Origin: Hydrogenovibrio halophilus DSM 15072
Lineage (GTDB): Bacteria; Pseudomonadota; Gammaproteobacteria; Thiomicrospirales; Thiomicrospiraceae
DNA length: 64,000 nucleotides
Direction of reading: 5' to 3'
NCBI RefSeq assembly: GCF_000384235.1
Contig: NZ_KB913033.1
Location: 2,053,164 to 2,117,163, forward strand
The first letter of the stretch is position 1. Each line of letters opens with the position of its first letter. The position numbers and the translations under genes were made by a program. The notes beneath the pieces were generated by a model that was given only the letters and a program-made list of their open reading frames with translations, had not been told where the DNA came from and did not search any database. Positions 11,424 through 21,073 of the stretch are shown piece by piece.

Positions 11424-13691
11424 ATGTTGAGTAAAGAATTGCAGTTGACCCTGAGTAACGCCTTCAGTCTGGCCAATGAGTACGAGCACGAATACGTTAC
11501 CCTGGAGCATTTGTTGCTGGAATTGTTGGGATTGCCTCTGGTGCGAGAGGCCGTGATGGCCTGCGGTGCGCAGGTTCAACCGATTGAACTGGCGTTGGAG
11601 GAATATCTGGAAACCGACCAGGCCGCTCCGGTCCGGCACCCGGACACGGAGGAGTTGTTGCCCACCATGGCGTTTCAGCGAGTGATCGAACGGGCGATAT
11701 ACCTGGTGCAGAGCAATGGTTACAAGGAAGTGACCGGCCTGCATGTGCTGGGATCCCTGTTTTCCGAACAGGATTCCCAGGCGGTTTTCATTCTGATGTC
11801 GCACGGTGTGGAACGGGTGGACGTGCTCAGCTATATTTCCCATGGCGTGACCGCGCAACAGCAGGAAGATTTTCTGTCCGACGACCATGACGCCGCACCT
11901 TCGCAAACCGAAGGCGGTGAGGCCGAGGCCGAATCGGATCCGGTGGCGCAGTACACTACCCATCTGAATGCCGAAGTCCAGGCCGGTCGCATTGACCCGA
12001 TCATCGGGCGCGACTGGGAGTTGATGCGGACGCTGGAGGTGTTGAGCCGACGGCGCAAAAACAACCCGCTGCTGGTGGGGGAACCGGGCGTCGGCAAAAC
12101 CGCCGTGGCCGAGGGCCTCGCCTGGAAAGTGGAGCATCAGCTGGTACCGGAGCGTTTGGCCTCGGCTCAGGTTTACAGCCTGGACATGGGCGCATTGCTG
12201 GCCGGTACCCGCTACCGCGGGGATTTTGAAAAGCGTTTCAAGGCCTTGCTCAAAGCGCTGGAACAGAACGAAAATGCGATTCTGTTCATTGATGAAATTC
12301 ATACCATCATCGGAGCCGGGGCCGTTCAGGGTGGGGCGCTGGATGCGTCCAATCTGATGAAACCAGCGCTGGCCAATGGTCGGTTGCATTGCATCGGTGC
12401 CACCACCTACGAAGAGTACCGTGGTATTTTTGAAAAAGACCGGGCACTGGCTCGGCGTTTTCAGAAAATCGATGTGGCCGAGCCGACCCAGAACGAGGCT
12501 TATGAGATTCTGAAAGGCCTGAAATCCAAATTTGAAAGCCACCATCAGGTGAAGTACACCTTGCCGGCCTTGAAATCCGCCGTGGAATTGTCGGCGCGCT
12601 ACATCAATGAACGCCATTTGCCGGACAAGGCGATTGATGTGATCGACGAAGCCGGAGCCAAGCAGGCCCTACGCCCCAAATCCAAGCGCAAAAAGCAGAT
12701 TTCGGTCGCCGAAATCCAGCAGATTGTGGCGCACATGGCCCGGATTCCGGTGGCGCAGATCTCGCAGAAAGAAAAAGAAGCGGTACTGGATCTGGAAGCC
12801 AACCTGAAACGCGTGGTGTTTGGCCAGGACGAGGCGGTGCACCAGGTCGCCACGGCGATCAAGCTGTCGCGTTCCGGCTTGCAGGAAGGCAATCGTCCGA
12901 CCGGGGCCTTTCTGTTTGCGGGGCCGACCGGGGTGGGCAAGACCGAATTGACCCGGCAGTTGGCCGAACATCTGGGCATTGAACTGTTGCGCTATGACAT
13001 GTCGGAATACATGGAACGCCATTCGGTATCGCGTCTGATCGGGGCACCGCCGGGATATGTGGGCTTTGATCAGGGCGGTCTGTTGACCGAAGCGGTCAAC
13101 AAGCACCCGCATTCGGTGGTGTTGCTGGACGAAATTGAAAAGGCGCACCCGGATGTGTTCAATCTGTTGCTGCAGGTCATGGACCATGGCACCCTGACCG
13201 ACAACAATGGGCGCAAGGCCGACTTTCGCAATGTGGTGCTGGTCATGACCTCCAATGCGGGCGCGGAAATGGCGAGTCGAACCAGCATCGGTTTCACCGA
13301 ACAGGATCACACGCTGGACATCGACAGCGAGTTGAAAAAGGTGTTCACACCGGAATTCCGCAACCGACTGGATGCCGTGGTGCAGTTTCATCGCCTGTCT
13401 TCACAGGTCATGCACAAGGTGGTCGACAAATTCGTTTACGAGCTGGAAACCACCTTGTCCAATCGCAAAATTGGCTTGACCCTGACTCCGTCTGCCCGTG
13501 ACTGGCTGGCGAAAGAGGGCTATGATCCGATTATGGGCGCTCGGCCCATGCGTCGACTGGTGCAGGAAAAAATCAAGAAACCGCTGGCGGATTTGCTGCT
13601 GAAAGACGCCGTCAGAGCGGGTGAGACCCTGGTGATTGATGCAGAAGGTTCTTCTCTGGCTTTGTCGGTTCGGGCAGAAGCGGAAGTCTGA
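11424..13691 (+). CDS. clpA: ATP-dependent Clp protease ATP-binding subunit ClpA
   Basis: 755-aa AAA+ unfoldase that feeds substrates to ClpP. The N-terminal Clp-N repeats (to about 145) bind ClpS. AAA-1 has Walker A GEPGVGKT at 219-226 and Walker B ILFIDEIH. AAA-2 has Walker A GPTGVGKT at 500-507, Walker B VVLLDEIEKAH and sensor-2 region GARPMRR. The ClpP-binding loop region follows Walker B-2. Length matches E. coli ClpA (758). It is translated directly after clpS without spacing and ends in a strong bidirectional terminator shared with infA. Confidence 0.98.
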   Translation: MLSKELQLTLSNAFSLANEYEHEYVTLEHLLLELLGLPLVREAVMACGAQVQPIELALEEYLETDQAAPVRHPDTEELLPTMAFQRVIERAIYLVQSNGYKEVTGLHVLGSLFSEQDSQAVFILMSHGVERVDVLSYISHGVTAQQQEDFLSDDHDAAPSQTEGGEAEAESDPVAQYTTHLNAEVQAGRIDPIIGRDWELMRTLEVLSRRRKNNPLLVGEPGVGKTAVAEGLAWKVEHQLVPERLASAQVYSLDMGALLAGTRYRGDFEKRFKALLKALEQNENAILFIDEIHTIIGAGAVQGGALDASNLMKPALANGRLHCIGATTYEEYRGIFEKDRALARRFQKIDVAEPTQNEAYEILKGLKSKFESHHQVKYTLPALKSAVELSARYINERHLPDKAIDVIDEAGAKQALRPKSKRKKQISVAEIQQIVAHMARIPVAQISQKEKEAVLDLEANLKRVVFGQDEAVHQVATAIKLSRSGLQEGNRPTGAFLFAGPTGVGKTELTRQLAEHLGIELLRYDMSEYMERHSVSRLIGAPPGYVGFDQGGLLTEAVNKHPHSVVLLDEIEKAHPDVFNLLLQVMDHGTLTDNNGRKADFRNVVLVMTSNAGAEMASRTSIGFTEQDHTLDIDSELKKVFTPEFRNRLDAVVQFHRLSSQVMHKVVDKFVYELETTLSNRKIGLTLTPSARDWLAKEGYDPIMGARPMRRLVQEKIKKPLADLLLKDAVRAGETLVIDAEGSSLALSVRAEAEV

Positions 13692-13713
13692 CTGCTGCAT
13701 AGGACGCGGACAT

Positions 13714-13775
13714 AAAAAAACCGCTGGGCCTGATTCTCGCAGTTCAAAGCGGGTTCAGGCTGTCAGCGGTTTTTT
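13714..13775. terminator. Bidirectional rho-independent terminator between clpA and infA
   Basis: Long hairpin with arms AACCGCTG and CAGCGGTT, extended inside by GCCTGA/TCAGGC pairing, flanked by A7 on the left and T6 on the right. It can stop clpA on the plus strand and infA on the minus strand. Confidence 0.85.
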
Positions 13776-13801
13776 GCAGGGGGGTTCAGACTCGCGGCGG
13801 C

Positions 13802-14020
13802 TTATTTGCCTCGGTAGGTGATGCGACCTTTGGTCAGATCGTAAGGCGTCAATTCCACCTTGACCTTGTCACCGGCCAGAATCCGAATGTAGTTTTTGCG
13901 CATGCGTCCGGAAATGTGGGCCAGAATTTCATGGCCATTTTCCAATCGGACTTTAAACATGGTATTTGGAAGGGTTTCAAGCACTTCCCCTTCAAATTCA
14001 ATCACATCTTGCTTAGACAT
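13802..14020 (-). CDS. infA: Translation initiation factor IF-1
   Basis: 72-aa S1/OB-fold protein that binds the ribosomal A site with IF-2 and IF-3 during initiation. The sequence is nearly canonical: [38 protein letters not shown] and a C-terminal GRITYRGK. Length is exactly that expected. It sits between convergent clpA and co-oriented aat, the same clpA-infA-aat order found in many gammaproteobacteria. Two AT-rich -10-like stretches lie just upstream (14060-14095). Confidence 0.98.
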   Translation of the reverse strand: MSKQDVIEFEGEVLETLPNTMFKVRLENGHEILAHISGRMRKNYIRILAGDKVKVELTPYDLTKGRITYRGK

Positions 14021-14103
14021 AGACTTTAGCGTTCGCCCCTGATTTTACGAAAAGCGGAATTATAGACGCTTTCTACTATAAATTCAAATAGATAAAATGG
14101 ACG

Positions 14104-14871
14104 TCATGATGACGGGGCAGCCGAATGCGCCTCGGCAAAGGTCAGGGCCTGCTTTTCCCAGCCTTCGGCCAGTTGCCAGTCGGTCGGGCCAGACTGATGA
14201 ATCTGCTCGTCCAGCAGGGTTTCGAAATGTTCGCGGCTGACCAGTCTGGCGCCCAGACGTTGCAGATGATCGGTGGCGACCTGGGTGTCGATCAGGCGAA
14301 AGCCCCATTGGCGCAATTGGGTGCACAATGCCACCAGTGCCATTTTGGACGCATCATTGTGGCGGCTGAACATGGACTCCCCGTAGAACATGCTCCCGAT
14401 GGCCACGCCATAAAGGCCGCCGACCAGTTTCTCCTGCTCCCAGACTTCGACCGAATGGGCATGCCCCTGTTGAAACAGCCGTTCATAGGCCTGGATCATT
14501 TCCGGCAGAATCCAGGTGCCGTCCTGATCGGGCCGTGGGGTGTGGGCACACGCGCTCATGACCTGTGTGAAGTCTTGATCGAAGGTGACCCGGTAACGCT
14601 GTTGGCGCAGGCGTTTGCGCAAGGACTTGCTAAGGTGGATCGCATCGGTAAACAGGACCGATCGGGGATTGGGGGTCCACCATAAAATCGGGTCATCGTG
14701 GGCATACCAGGGAAAAATCCCTTTCTGGTAGGCGCTGAGCAGCCATTCACTGGTCAGGTCGCCGCCAATCGCGAGCAGGCCGTCGGGTTCGTTCAGGGCC
14801 AGATGGGTTGGCGGAAAAGCCACCGGGTGCGGATCAAGCCAAAAAGGCGCGCTGAGAGGTTTTGTGTGCAT
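14104..14871 (-). CDS. aat: Leucyl/phenylalanyl-tRNA-protein transferase
   Basis: 255-aa cytosolic enzyme that adds Leu or Phe from aminoacyl-tRNA to N-terminal Arg or Lys, producing N-degrons recognized by ClpS/ClpA. Family signatures seen: LLAIGGDLTSEWLLSAYQKGIFPWY, ILWWTPNPRSVLF, GTWILPEMIQAYERLFQQGHAHSVEVWE and GGLYGVAIGSMFYGESMFSR. Length is slightly above the usual 234 aa because of a C-terminal extension (EGWEKQALTFAEAHSAAPSS). It is divergent from dnaE across about 170 bp. Confidence 0.97.
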   Translation of the reverse strand: MHTKPLSAPFWLDPHPVAFPPTHLALNEPDGLLAIGGDLTSEWLLSAYQKGIFPWYAHDDPILWWTPNPRSVLFTDAIHLSKSLRKRLRQQRYRVTFDQDFTQVMSACAHTPRPDQDGTWILPEMIQAYERLFQQGHAHSVEVWEQEKLVGGLYGVAIGSMFYGESMFSRHNDASKMALVALCTQLRQWGFRLIDTQVATDHLQRLGARLVSREHFETLLDEQIHQSGPTDWQLAEGWEKQALTFAEAHSAAPSS

Positions 14872-15042
14872 ACAGTTTAAGCTCGGTCAGTGGCGGCGTT
14901 GTCTGTTCAAGTTGCATGGAATCGCATAGAATGTGCTTTATTCTAAACCAGTTCGCCCGTTTGCTTCGAGCGGCGGCTTGATCCAGATCAAGAAGCCATT
15001 GAAAGCCGGTCGATGCGCACGATTTGAAAGGACGACCCACGC

Positions 15043-18000
15043 ATGGCGCCATTTGTACACCTGCATACCCATTCCGAGTATTCGATTGTGGACGCCACCT
15101 TGCGTGTCAAAGAGGCCATTTCTCTGGCGGCGGAGGACGGGCAGCCCGCATTGGCCCTGACCGATCAGATGAACATGTTTGCATTGGTCAAGTTTTATTC
15201 TGCGGCCCAGGCCGCGGGGGTCAAGCCCCTGATCGGTGCCGATCTGTGGGTGGAAAACGGCGAAGACGACCCCTTTCGGATCACCTGTCTCTGTCAGAAC
15301 AATCAGGGCTACCTCAATCTGTCGCACCTGATTTCGCTGGCCTGGCTCAAAAACCAGAAGCTGGTCGAGCATGACGAGGTGGCCGTGGTGTCGCAGGACT
15401 GGCTGGGGCGTTACAACGAAGGCCTGATCGTGTTGTCCGGGCACCAGCACGGGGATGTGGGGCGGGCGATCATGGCGCAGAAACCCCATCTGATGGCCAA
15501 GCGTCTGCAGTGGTGGCAGCAAACTTTTCCGGACCGGTTTTATCTGGAGCTGGTGCGAACGGGTCGCCCGGGGCAAGACGTTTACATTGCCTCCGCGCTG
15601 GAAGCGGCCCAGCGTTACGATCTGCCGGTGGTGGCCACCAACGACGTGCGTTTTGCCCGGTCCGAGGATTTTGATGCGCACGAAGTCCGGGTCTGTATCA
15701 ACGAAGGGGTGGTGCTGGAAGACCCCAACCGTTCAAACCGCTATTCCGATGAGCAGTATTTCCGCACCAGTGAGGAAATGCAACAGCTGTTTGCCGACAT
15801 TCCTGAAGCGATTGAAAATACGGTGGAAATCGCCCGGCGCTGTACGGTCACCCTGACGCTTGACACCTACTTCCTGCCGGATTTTCCGGTTCCGGAAGGC
15901 ATGACCATGGACGAATATTTCATCGCCGAGTCCCGCAAAGGCTTGGACGAACGTCTGGCGTTTCTGTTCCCGGATTTGACGCCCGAGGCGCTGGCTGAGC
16001 GGCGCAAGCCCTATGACGAACGCCTCAAGTTCGAACTCGATATCATTTTGCAGATGGGCTTTCCCGGCTATTTCTTTATCGTTGCCGACTTCATTCAGTG
16101 GGGCAAGGATCATGGCGTGCCGGTCGGGCCAGGGCGCGGCTCCGGGGCCGGTTCTCTGGTCGCGTATGCGCTGAAAATCACCGATCTGGACCCATTGCAG
16201 TACGACCTGCTGTTTGAACGTTTCCTCAACCCGGAACGGGTTTCCATGCCCGACTTCGACGTCGACTTCTGTATGGAGCGCCGCGATGAGGTGATCGAGT
16301 ATGTGGCCCGTCAATACGGACAGGACCATGTGTCGCAGATTGTGACCTTCGGCACCATGGCCGCCAAGGCGGTTATTCGCGATGTGGGTCGGGTGCTGGG
16401 GCACAGTTACGGCATGGTCGACAGCATTGCCAAAATGGTGCCCAACGATCTGGGGATCAAGCTTCAGGCCGCGCTGGATCAGGAAAAAGACCTGCAGAAC
16501 CGCTATCAGCAGGACGAAGACGTCCGAACCCTGCTGGACTTGGCCCTGAAGCTGGAAGGCACGGTGCGCAACACCGGCAAACACGCCGGGGGCGTGGTGA
16601 TCGGGCCCAAGCCGCTGGACCAGTTCTGTCCGTTGCTGTCCGAGCCGGACGGCACCGGAGTGATGACGCAGCTGGACAAAAACGATGTGGAAACAGCAGG
16701 CCTGGTCAAATTTGACTTTTTGGGCCTGCGTACCCTGACCATCATCGACTGGGCCCTGCATTTCATCAACGAAGGCAAGCAACCCGGCGACGAAGGCTTT
16801 GTCGACATCAACGCCATTCCCATGACCGACCAGCCCACCTTCGATATGATCAAAACCGGCAAAACCACCGGCGTGTTTCAGTTGGAATCGTCGGGCATGC
16901 AGAACCTGATCGTGCGTCTCAAACCCGACTGCTTCGAAGACATCATCGCTCTGGTGGCCCTGTTCCGTCCGGGGCCGCTGGAATCGGGCATGGTGGACAA
17001 CTTTATCAACCGGAAACACGGCAAGGAAAAAGTCGCCTACCCCGACCCCAATTATCAGCACGAACTGCTCAAACCCATTCTGGAACCCACTTACGGGGTG
17101 ATTCTGTATCAGGAGCAGGTGATGCAGATTGCGCAGGTACTGGCGGGCTACTCGCTGGGCAAAGCGGACATGCTGCGTCGGGCGATGGGCAAGAAAAAGC
17201 CAGAGGAAATGGCCAAGCAGCGCTCGGTGTTCAAGGAAGGGGCCGAAGCCAACGGCATCGATGGCGATCTGGCCATGAAAATTTTCGATCTGGTGGAAAA
17301 GTTTGCCGGCTACGGCTTCAACAAATCACACTCCGCCGCCTACGCGTTGGTCTCGTATCAATCGGCCTGGCTCAAAAAGCATTATCCGGCCGAATTCATG
17401 GCCGCGCAGATTTCCTCCGACATGGACAACACCGACAAGGTTGTGCACATGGTCAACGAATGTCAGGCCATGGGCATCGAAGTCATGCAGCCGGACATCA
17501 ACCTGGGTGAAATCCATTTCAAGGCCGTGCGCGGTGAAATGACGGTCCGTTATGGACTGGGCGCGATCAAGGGCGTGGGCGAAGCGGCGCTGGAAGGCGT
17601 GATCGCCGAGCGCGAGGCCAATGGTCCCTACACGGGTCTGTTTGATCTGTGCGCCCGCTCCAACCGCAAACTCAATCGGCGGGTGCTGGAGGCTTTGATT
17701 TTGAGTGGCGCACTGGATGGTCTGCATGACAATCGTCAGGCCATGCTGGAGACGGTGCCGAATGCGCTGCAGAAAGCCGAACAGAAACAAAAAGACGAAG
17801 AAGCCGGTCAAAGTGATTTGTTTGGCGATGCCCTGTCGTTTGAAGCGGAAAACGCCGACGAACTGGTTTCCGTGGTCGAAATGTCGCAAAAGGCGCGCCT
17901 GAAAGGCGAAAAGGACACCCTGGGGCTGTACATGACTGGCCACCCCATTGAAATCTATCGCAAAGAGCTGGCCGATCTGGTGGATCAGGACCTCAAGTCC

Positions 18001-18534
18001 CTGCGTCCCGAAAAATGGAAAAAAGTCTGGGTCGCCGGTCTGGTGGTCGTGGCCCGCAGCAAGGTCACCCGCTCCGGCAGTCGTATGGGCTTTGCCGCCA
18101 TCGACGACCAGACCGCGCGGGTGGAAGTGGTGCTGCGTCCCAATGTGTTTGAAGCCTGCCGGGACATTCTGGTGCCGGACGCGGTGGTGATGATTCATGG
18201 CGAAGTCAGCGAAGACACCTTCAACGGGGGCATCAAAATTGACGCCGAGCAGGTGGTCACCCTGGCCGAGTCAAGGCAGGAACGCGCCAAAGGCATTAAG
18301 ATCCAGCCGTCCATGCCTCTGACCGGGCAAACGGTGCACGAACTGGCGACCGTGCTGGCGCATTATCAGCGGGAAGACGACACTGAGCAGAGCCGCGGTT
18401 TGCCGGTGGTGATCGACTATGAAAATGACCAGGCCTGGGTGCAACTGAAGTCGCAGGGGCGTTATGCCCCTGATGACGCCCTGATCGAATGGCTGGATGC
18501 CAGTGGCTGGCAGCCGAAAGTGGTCATCAAATAA
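15043..18534 (+). CDS. dnaE: DNA polymerase III alpha subunit
   Basis: 1163-aa replicative polymerase catalytic subunit. The N-terminal PHP domain begins with HLHTHSEYSIVD. The palm contains PDFDVDFC with catalytic aspartates at about 404 and 406. The fingers and thumb, beta-clamp-binding region and C-terminal OB fold (near VWVAGLVVVARSKVTRSGSRMGFAAIDD) are in the expected order. Length equals E. coli DnaE (1160). The ATG at 15043 follows AAAGGACGACCCACGC. A copy of the 10-bp core palindrome is embedded near the 3' end (DQAWV). It is transcribed alone, divergent from aat. Confidence 0.98.
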   Translation: MAPFVHLHTHSEYSIVDATLRVKEAISLAAEDGQPALALTDQMNMFALVKFYSAAQAAGVKPLIGADLWVENGEDDPFRITCLCQNNQGYLNLSHLISLAWLKNQKLVEHDEVAVVSQDWLGRYNEGLIVLSGHQHGDVGRAIMAQKPHLMAKRLQWWQQTFPDRFYLELVRTGRPGQDVYIASALEAAQRYDLPVVATNDVRFARSEDFDAHEVRVCINEGVVLEDPNRSNRYSDEQYFRTSEEMQQLFADIPEAIENTVEIARRCTVTLTLDTYFLPDFPVPEGMTMDEYFIAESRKGLDERLAFLFPDLTPEALAERRKPYDERLKFELDIILQMGFPGYFFIVADFIQWGKDHGVPVGPGRGSGAGSLVAYALKITDLDPLQYDLLFERFLNPERVSMPDFDVDFCMERRDEVIEYVARQYGQDHVSQIVTFGTMAAKAVIRDVGRVLGHSYGMVDSIAKMVPNDLGIKLQAALDQEKDLQNRYQQDEDVRTLLDLALKLEGTVRNTGKHAGGVVIGPKPLDQFCPLLSEPDGTGVMTQLDKNDVETAGLVKFDFLGLRTLTIIDWALHFINEGKQPGDEGFVDINAIPMTDQPTFDMIKTGKTTGVFQLESSGMQNLIVRLKPDCFEDIIALVALFRPGPLESGMVDNFINRKHGKEKVAYPDPNYQHELLKPILEPTYGVILYQEQVMQIAQVLAGYSLGKADMLRRAMGKKKPEEMAKQRSVFKEGAEANGIDGDLAMKIFDLVEKFAGYGFNKSHSAAYALVSYQSAWLKKHYPAEFMAAQISSDMDNTDKVVHMVNECQAMGIEVMQPDINLGEIHFKAVRGEMTVRYGLGAIKGVGEAALEGVIAEREANGPYTGLFDLCARSNRKLNRRVLEALILSGALDGLHDNRQAMLETVPNALQKAEQKQKDEEAGQSDLFGDALSFEAENADELVSVVEMSQKARLKGEKDTLGLYMTGHPIEIYRKELADLVDQDLKSLRPEKWKKVWVAGLVVVARSKVTRSGSRMGFAAIDDQTARVEVVLRPNVFEACRDILVPDAVVMIHGEVSEDTFNGGIKIDAEQVVTLAESRQERAKGIKIQPSMPLTGQTVHELATVLAHYQREDDTEQSRGLPVVIDYENDQAWVQLKSQGRYAPDDALIEWLDASGWQPKVVIK
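18428..18439. repeat. Iterated palindrome, 10-bp core, in dnaE
   Basis: ACCAGGCCTGGG, last base differs; read as DQAWV. Confidence 0.75.
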
Positions 18535-18680
18535 AAGAATTTTATTCCTAATGCGTCAGTTTAACCATTAGAATAGTGCCCATTTATGGGCCGGCTTTTC
18601 GTTTGATTGGTTTTTCGTTAGACCATTTGATTTTAGAGTTGGTTTTTTCCCATTCCAGAAACGCAAAACAGGAGACCTCC

Positions 18681-20645
18681 ATGTCGAACAATATCGAATC
18701 CATCCTGAAAGAAGAACGGGTATTCAAACCCACAGAAGCCTTCAAACAGCAGGCCAATGTGGACGAAGCGACCTATCAGGCGCTGAAAAAGAAAGCCGAT
18801 GAAGATTACGAAGGCTTCTGGTGCGATCTGGCAAAGGAAAAACTGGACTGGGCCAAGCCCTTTACTCAGGGTCTGGATGACAGCAACCCGCCGTTTTACA
18901 AATGGTTTGCCGATGGCGAACTTAATGCATCCTATAACTGCATCGACCGTCATCTGGCCGAGAAAGAAGACAAACTGGCCATCATCTTTGAAACCGATGA
19001 CGGCCACGTAGACCAATACACTTACAAGGAACTGCATGACCAGGTTTCCCGTTTTGCCAATGCCCTGACCGCTCAAGGCATTGAAAAAGGCGATCGCGTG
19101 GTGATCTACATGCCCATGATTCCTCAAGCCGTGTTTGCAATGCAGGCCTGTGCCCGCATCGGCGCGGTGCATTCGGTGGTGTTTGGCGGCTTTTCCGCCG
19201 AAGCCTTGCGCGACCGGATCGAAGACGCCAACGCCCGCATGGTGATCACCGCCAATGCCAGTGTGCGTGGCGGCAAGGAACTGCCTTTGAAGAAAGCGGT
19301 CGACGACGCGCTGGAAAAAGGCGGCGATTCGGTGCGCAAAGTGATTGTGTATGAGCGCACCGACACCCAGGTGCCGATGAAAGCCGACCGGGACATCACC
19401 TGGCACGATGCGGTGGCCGGCATGAGCAACTACCACGATCCGGTGATGGTCGATTCCGAGCACCCCCTGTTTTTGTTGTACACCTCCGGTTCCACCGGCA
19501 AGCCCAAGGGCATTCAGCACAGCACCGCTGGTTATCTGCTCAACGCCCACATTACCAATGAATGGGTGTTTGACCTGAAAGACGACGACGTTTTCTGGTG
19601 TACCGCCGATGTGGGCTGGATCACCGGTCACACCTATGTGGCTTATGGTCCTTTGTCAGTGGGCGCCACCCAGGTGATGTTCGAAGGCGTGCCCACCTAT
19701 CCGGATGCCGGACGTTTCTGGCAGGTGTGTCAGGACCACGGTGTCTCGGTGTTCTACACCGCACCGACGGCGATCCGCGCCTTAATGAAATTCGGCAAGG
19801 ATCTGCCAGAGCAATATGATCTGAGCCGCCTGCGCCTGCTGGGCACGGTGGGCGAACCCATCAACCCCGAAGCCTGGATGTGGTACCACGATGTGATCGG
19901 TCGCGGAGAATGCCCGATTGTGGACACCTGGTGGCAGACCGAAACCGGTGCCAATATGATCGCACCTCTGCCGGGCGTGACCGATCTCAAACCCGGCTCC
20001 TGCACCAAGCCTTTGCCGGGCATTGATGCGCACATTGTGGACGAAGCCGGAGTGGAGCTGACGCATGGCGAGGGTGGTTATCTGGTGATCCGCAAGCCTT
20101 GGCCGTCGATGCTGCGCACCATCTGGGGCGACGATCAGCGCTTTGTCGATACCTACTTTGCGATGTTTGATAACAAATATTATGTGGTGGGCGACAGCGC
20201 GCACCTGGACGAGGATGGCAATTTCTGGATCATGGGGCGCATTGACGATGTGCTCAATGTGTCCGGTCACCGTCTGGGGACCATGGAAATCGAATCGGCA
20301 CTGGTGTCGCATTCGCACATCGCCGAAGCCGCTGTGGTTGGCAAGCCGCACGATGTCAAAGGCGAATCGGTGTTTGCGTTTGCGGTCCTCGACATGGACA
20401 TTCCCCAGGAAGGCGAAGCCCGTCAGGAGTTGGTTCAGGAGCTGCGCAATCACGTGGCCAAGGAAATCGGCCCCATTGCCAAGCCTGATGACATCCGTTT
20501 TGGCAGCAACCTGCCCAAAACCCGTTCCGGCAAAATCATGCGCCGCCTGCTGCGCTCCATTGCCAAGGACGAAGAGATTCATTCCGATGTGTCTACGTTG
20601 GAAGACCCAAGCATTCTAGATGAGTTTATGCAGTCCCATAAATAA
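18681..20645 (+). CDS. acs: Acetyl-coenzyme A synthetase
   Basis: 654-aa ANL-superfamily enzyme making acetyl-CoA from acetate, CoA and ATP through acetyl-AMP. Seen: the P-loop-like [11 protein letters not shown], the WWQTETG motif, the [23 protein letters not shown] hinge region and C-terminal [11 protein letters not shown] with the acetylation-controlled Lys at about 618. The start ATG follows CAGGAGACCTCC, a strong ribosome-binding site. The frame is open 35 codons further up, but that part lacks family similarity. TAGAAT at about 18570 is a possible -10. Downstream lie the acetate permease genes, so uptake and activation are adjacent. Confidence 0.98.
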   Translation: MSNNIESILKEERVFKPTEAFKQQANVDEATYQALKKKADEDYEGFWCDLAKEKLDWAKPFTQGLDDSNPPFYKWFADGELNASYNCIDRHLAEKEDKLAIIFETDDGHVDQYTYKELHDQVSRFANALTAQGIEKGDRVVIYMPMIPQAVFAMQACARIGAVHSVVFGGFSAEALRDRIEDANARMVITANASVRGGKELPLKKAVDDALEKGGDSVRKVIVYERTDTQVPMKADRDITWHDAVAGMSNYHDPVMVDSEHPLFLLYTSGSTGKPKGIQHSTAGYLLNAHITNEWVFDLKDDDVFWCTADVGWITGHTYVAYGPLSVGATQVMFEGVPTYPDAGRFWQVCQDHGVSVFYTAPTAIRALMKFGKDLPEQYDLSRLRLLGTVGEPINPEAWMWYHDVIGRGECPIVDTWWQTETGANMIAPLPGVTDLKPGSCTKPLPGIDAHIVDEAGVELTHGEGGYLVIRKPWPSMLRTIWGDDQRFVDTYFAMFDNKYYVVGDSAHLDEDGNFWIMGRIDDVLNVSGHRLGTMEIESALVSHSHIAEAAVVGKPHDVKGESVFAFAVLDMDIPQEGEARQELVQELRNHVAKEIGPIAKPDDIRFGSNLPKTRSGKIMRRLLRSIAKDEEIHSDVSTLEDPSILDEFMQSHK

Positions 20646-20689
20646 TTAATACGCAATCGGCATAAAATTGTCTACCATGTTCCAAATTA

Positions 20690-20701
20690 ACCAGGCCTGG
20701 T
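20690..20701. repeat. Iterated palindrome (exact) after acs
   Basis: ACCAGGCCTGGT 44 bp after the acs stop, followed by AAAAAC. Confidence 0.9.
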
Positions 20702-20730
20702 AAAAACCGGGCCGGTTGGTTTCTAAATAG

Positions 20731-20750
20731 AGCCCTTTGAAGGGCTTTTT
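20731..20750 (+). terminator. Rho-independent terminator after acs
   Basis: AGCCCTTTGAAGGGCT hairpin followed by T5, downstream of acs and upstream of the acetate-permease genes, so the two transcription units are likely at least partly separated. Confidence 0.7.
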
Positions 20751-20773
20751 GCTAACGATGAGAGGAGGATTGG

Positions 20774-20863
20774 ATGTATTCCAGCCAATATCTGAAAACT
20801 GCGGCCGCCAGCGTAGGCGGTTGTGTGCCAAGCCGACCCCGGCATGAAGGAGGTGTGAAATGA
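20774..20863 (+). CDS. Candidate 29-aa leader peptide coupled to the DUF485 gene
   Basis: A short frame starting ATG at 20774 after a strong ribosome-binding site (AGAGGAGG, 5-6 bp spacing). It runs MYSSQYLKTAAASVGGC... for 29 codons and ends in a TGA that overlaps the next gene's ATG (ATGA at 20860-20863). The ribosome-binding site of the next gene (AAGGAGG) lies inside it. This arrangement suggests translational coupling. No homology is recognized, and it could simply be a chance frame. Confidence 0.35.
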   Translation: MYSSQYLKTAAASVGGCVPSRPRHEGGVK

Positions 20864-21069
20864 GCGCGACACGATTTGCGATGATTATGCTGGCCATTTA
20901 CACCGTGCTGTATTTTGGGGTGGCGTTGATGACGTCAGCCACCTTTAAAGACATTGCTGCGGCCGAAGTATTGGGCTTGCCTTTGGCGATTTGGGGCGGT
21001 TTGGTGATCATTATCTCCGGAGTGGTCATTACCCGTTTGTATTTGAACAAAATGACCGAGGAGCAATGA
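20860..21069 (+). CDS. DUF485-type small membrane subunit of the acetate permease
   Basis: 69-aa inner-membrane protein with two predicted helices (about 7-27 and 42-62: IMLAIYTVLYFGVALM and IWGGLVIIISGVVITRLYL). Proteins of this type (YjcH/DUF485) precede actP in many proteobacteria and are thought to be its accessory subunit. This one is shorter than E. coli YjcH (104 aa), lacking much of the N-terminal soluble part. It has a strong AAGGAGG ribosome-binding site and is separated from actP by 4 bp. Confidence 0.8.
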   Translation: MSATRFAMIMLAIYTVLYFGVALMTSATFKDIAAAEVLGLPLAIWGGLVIIISGVVITRLYLNKMTEEQ

Positions 21070-21073
21070 AAAC

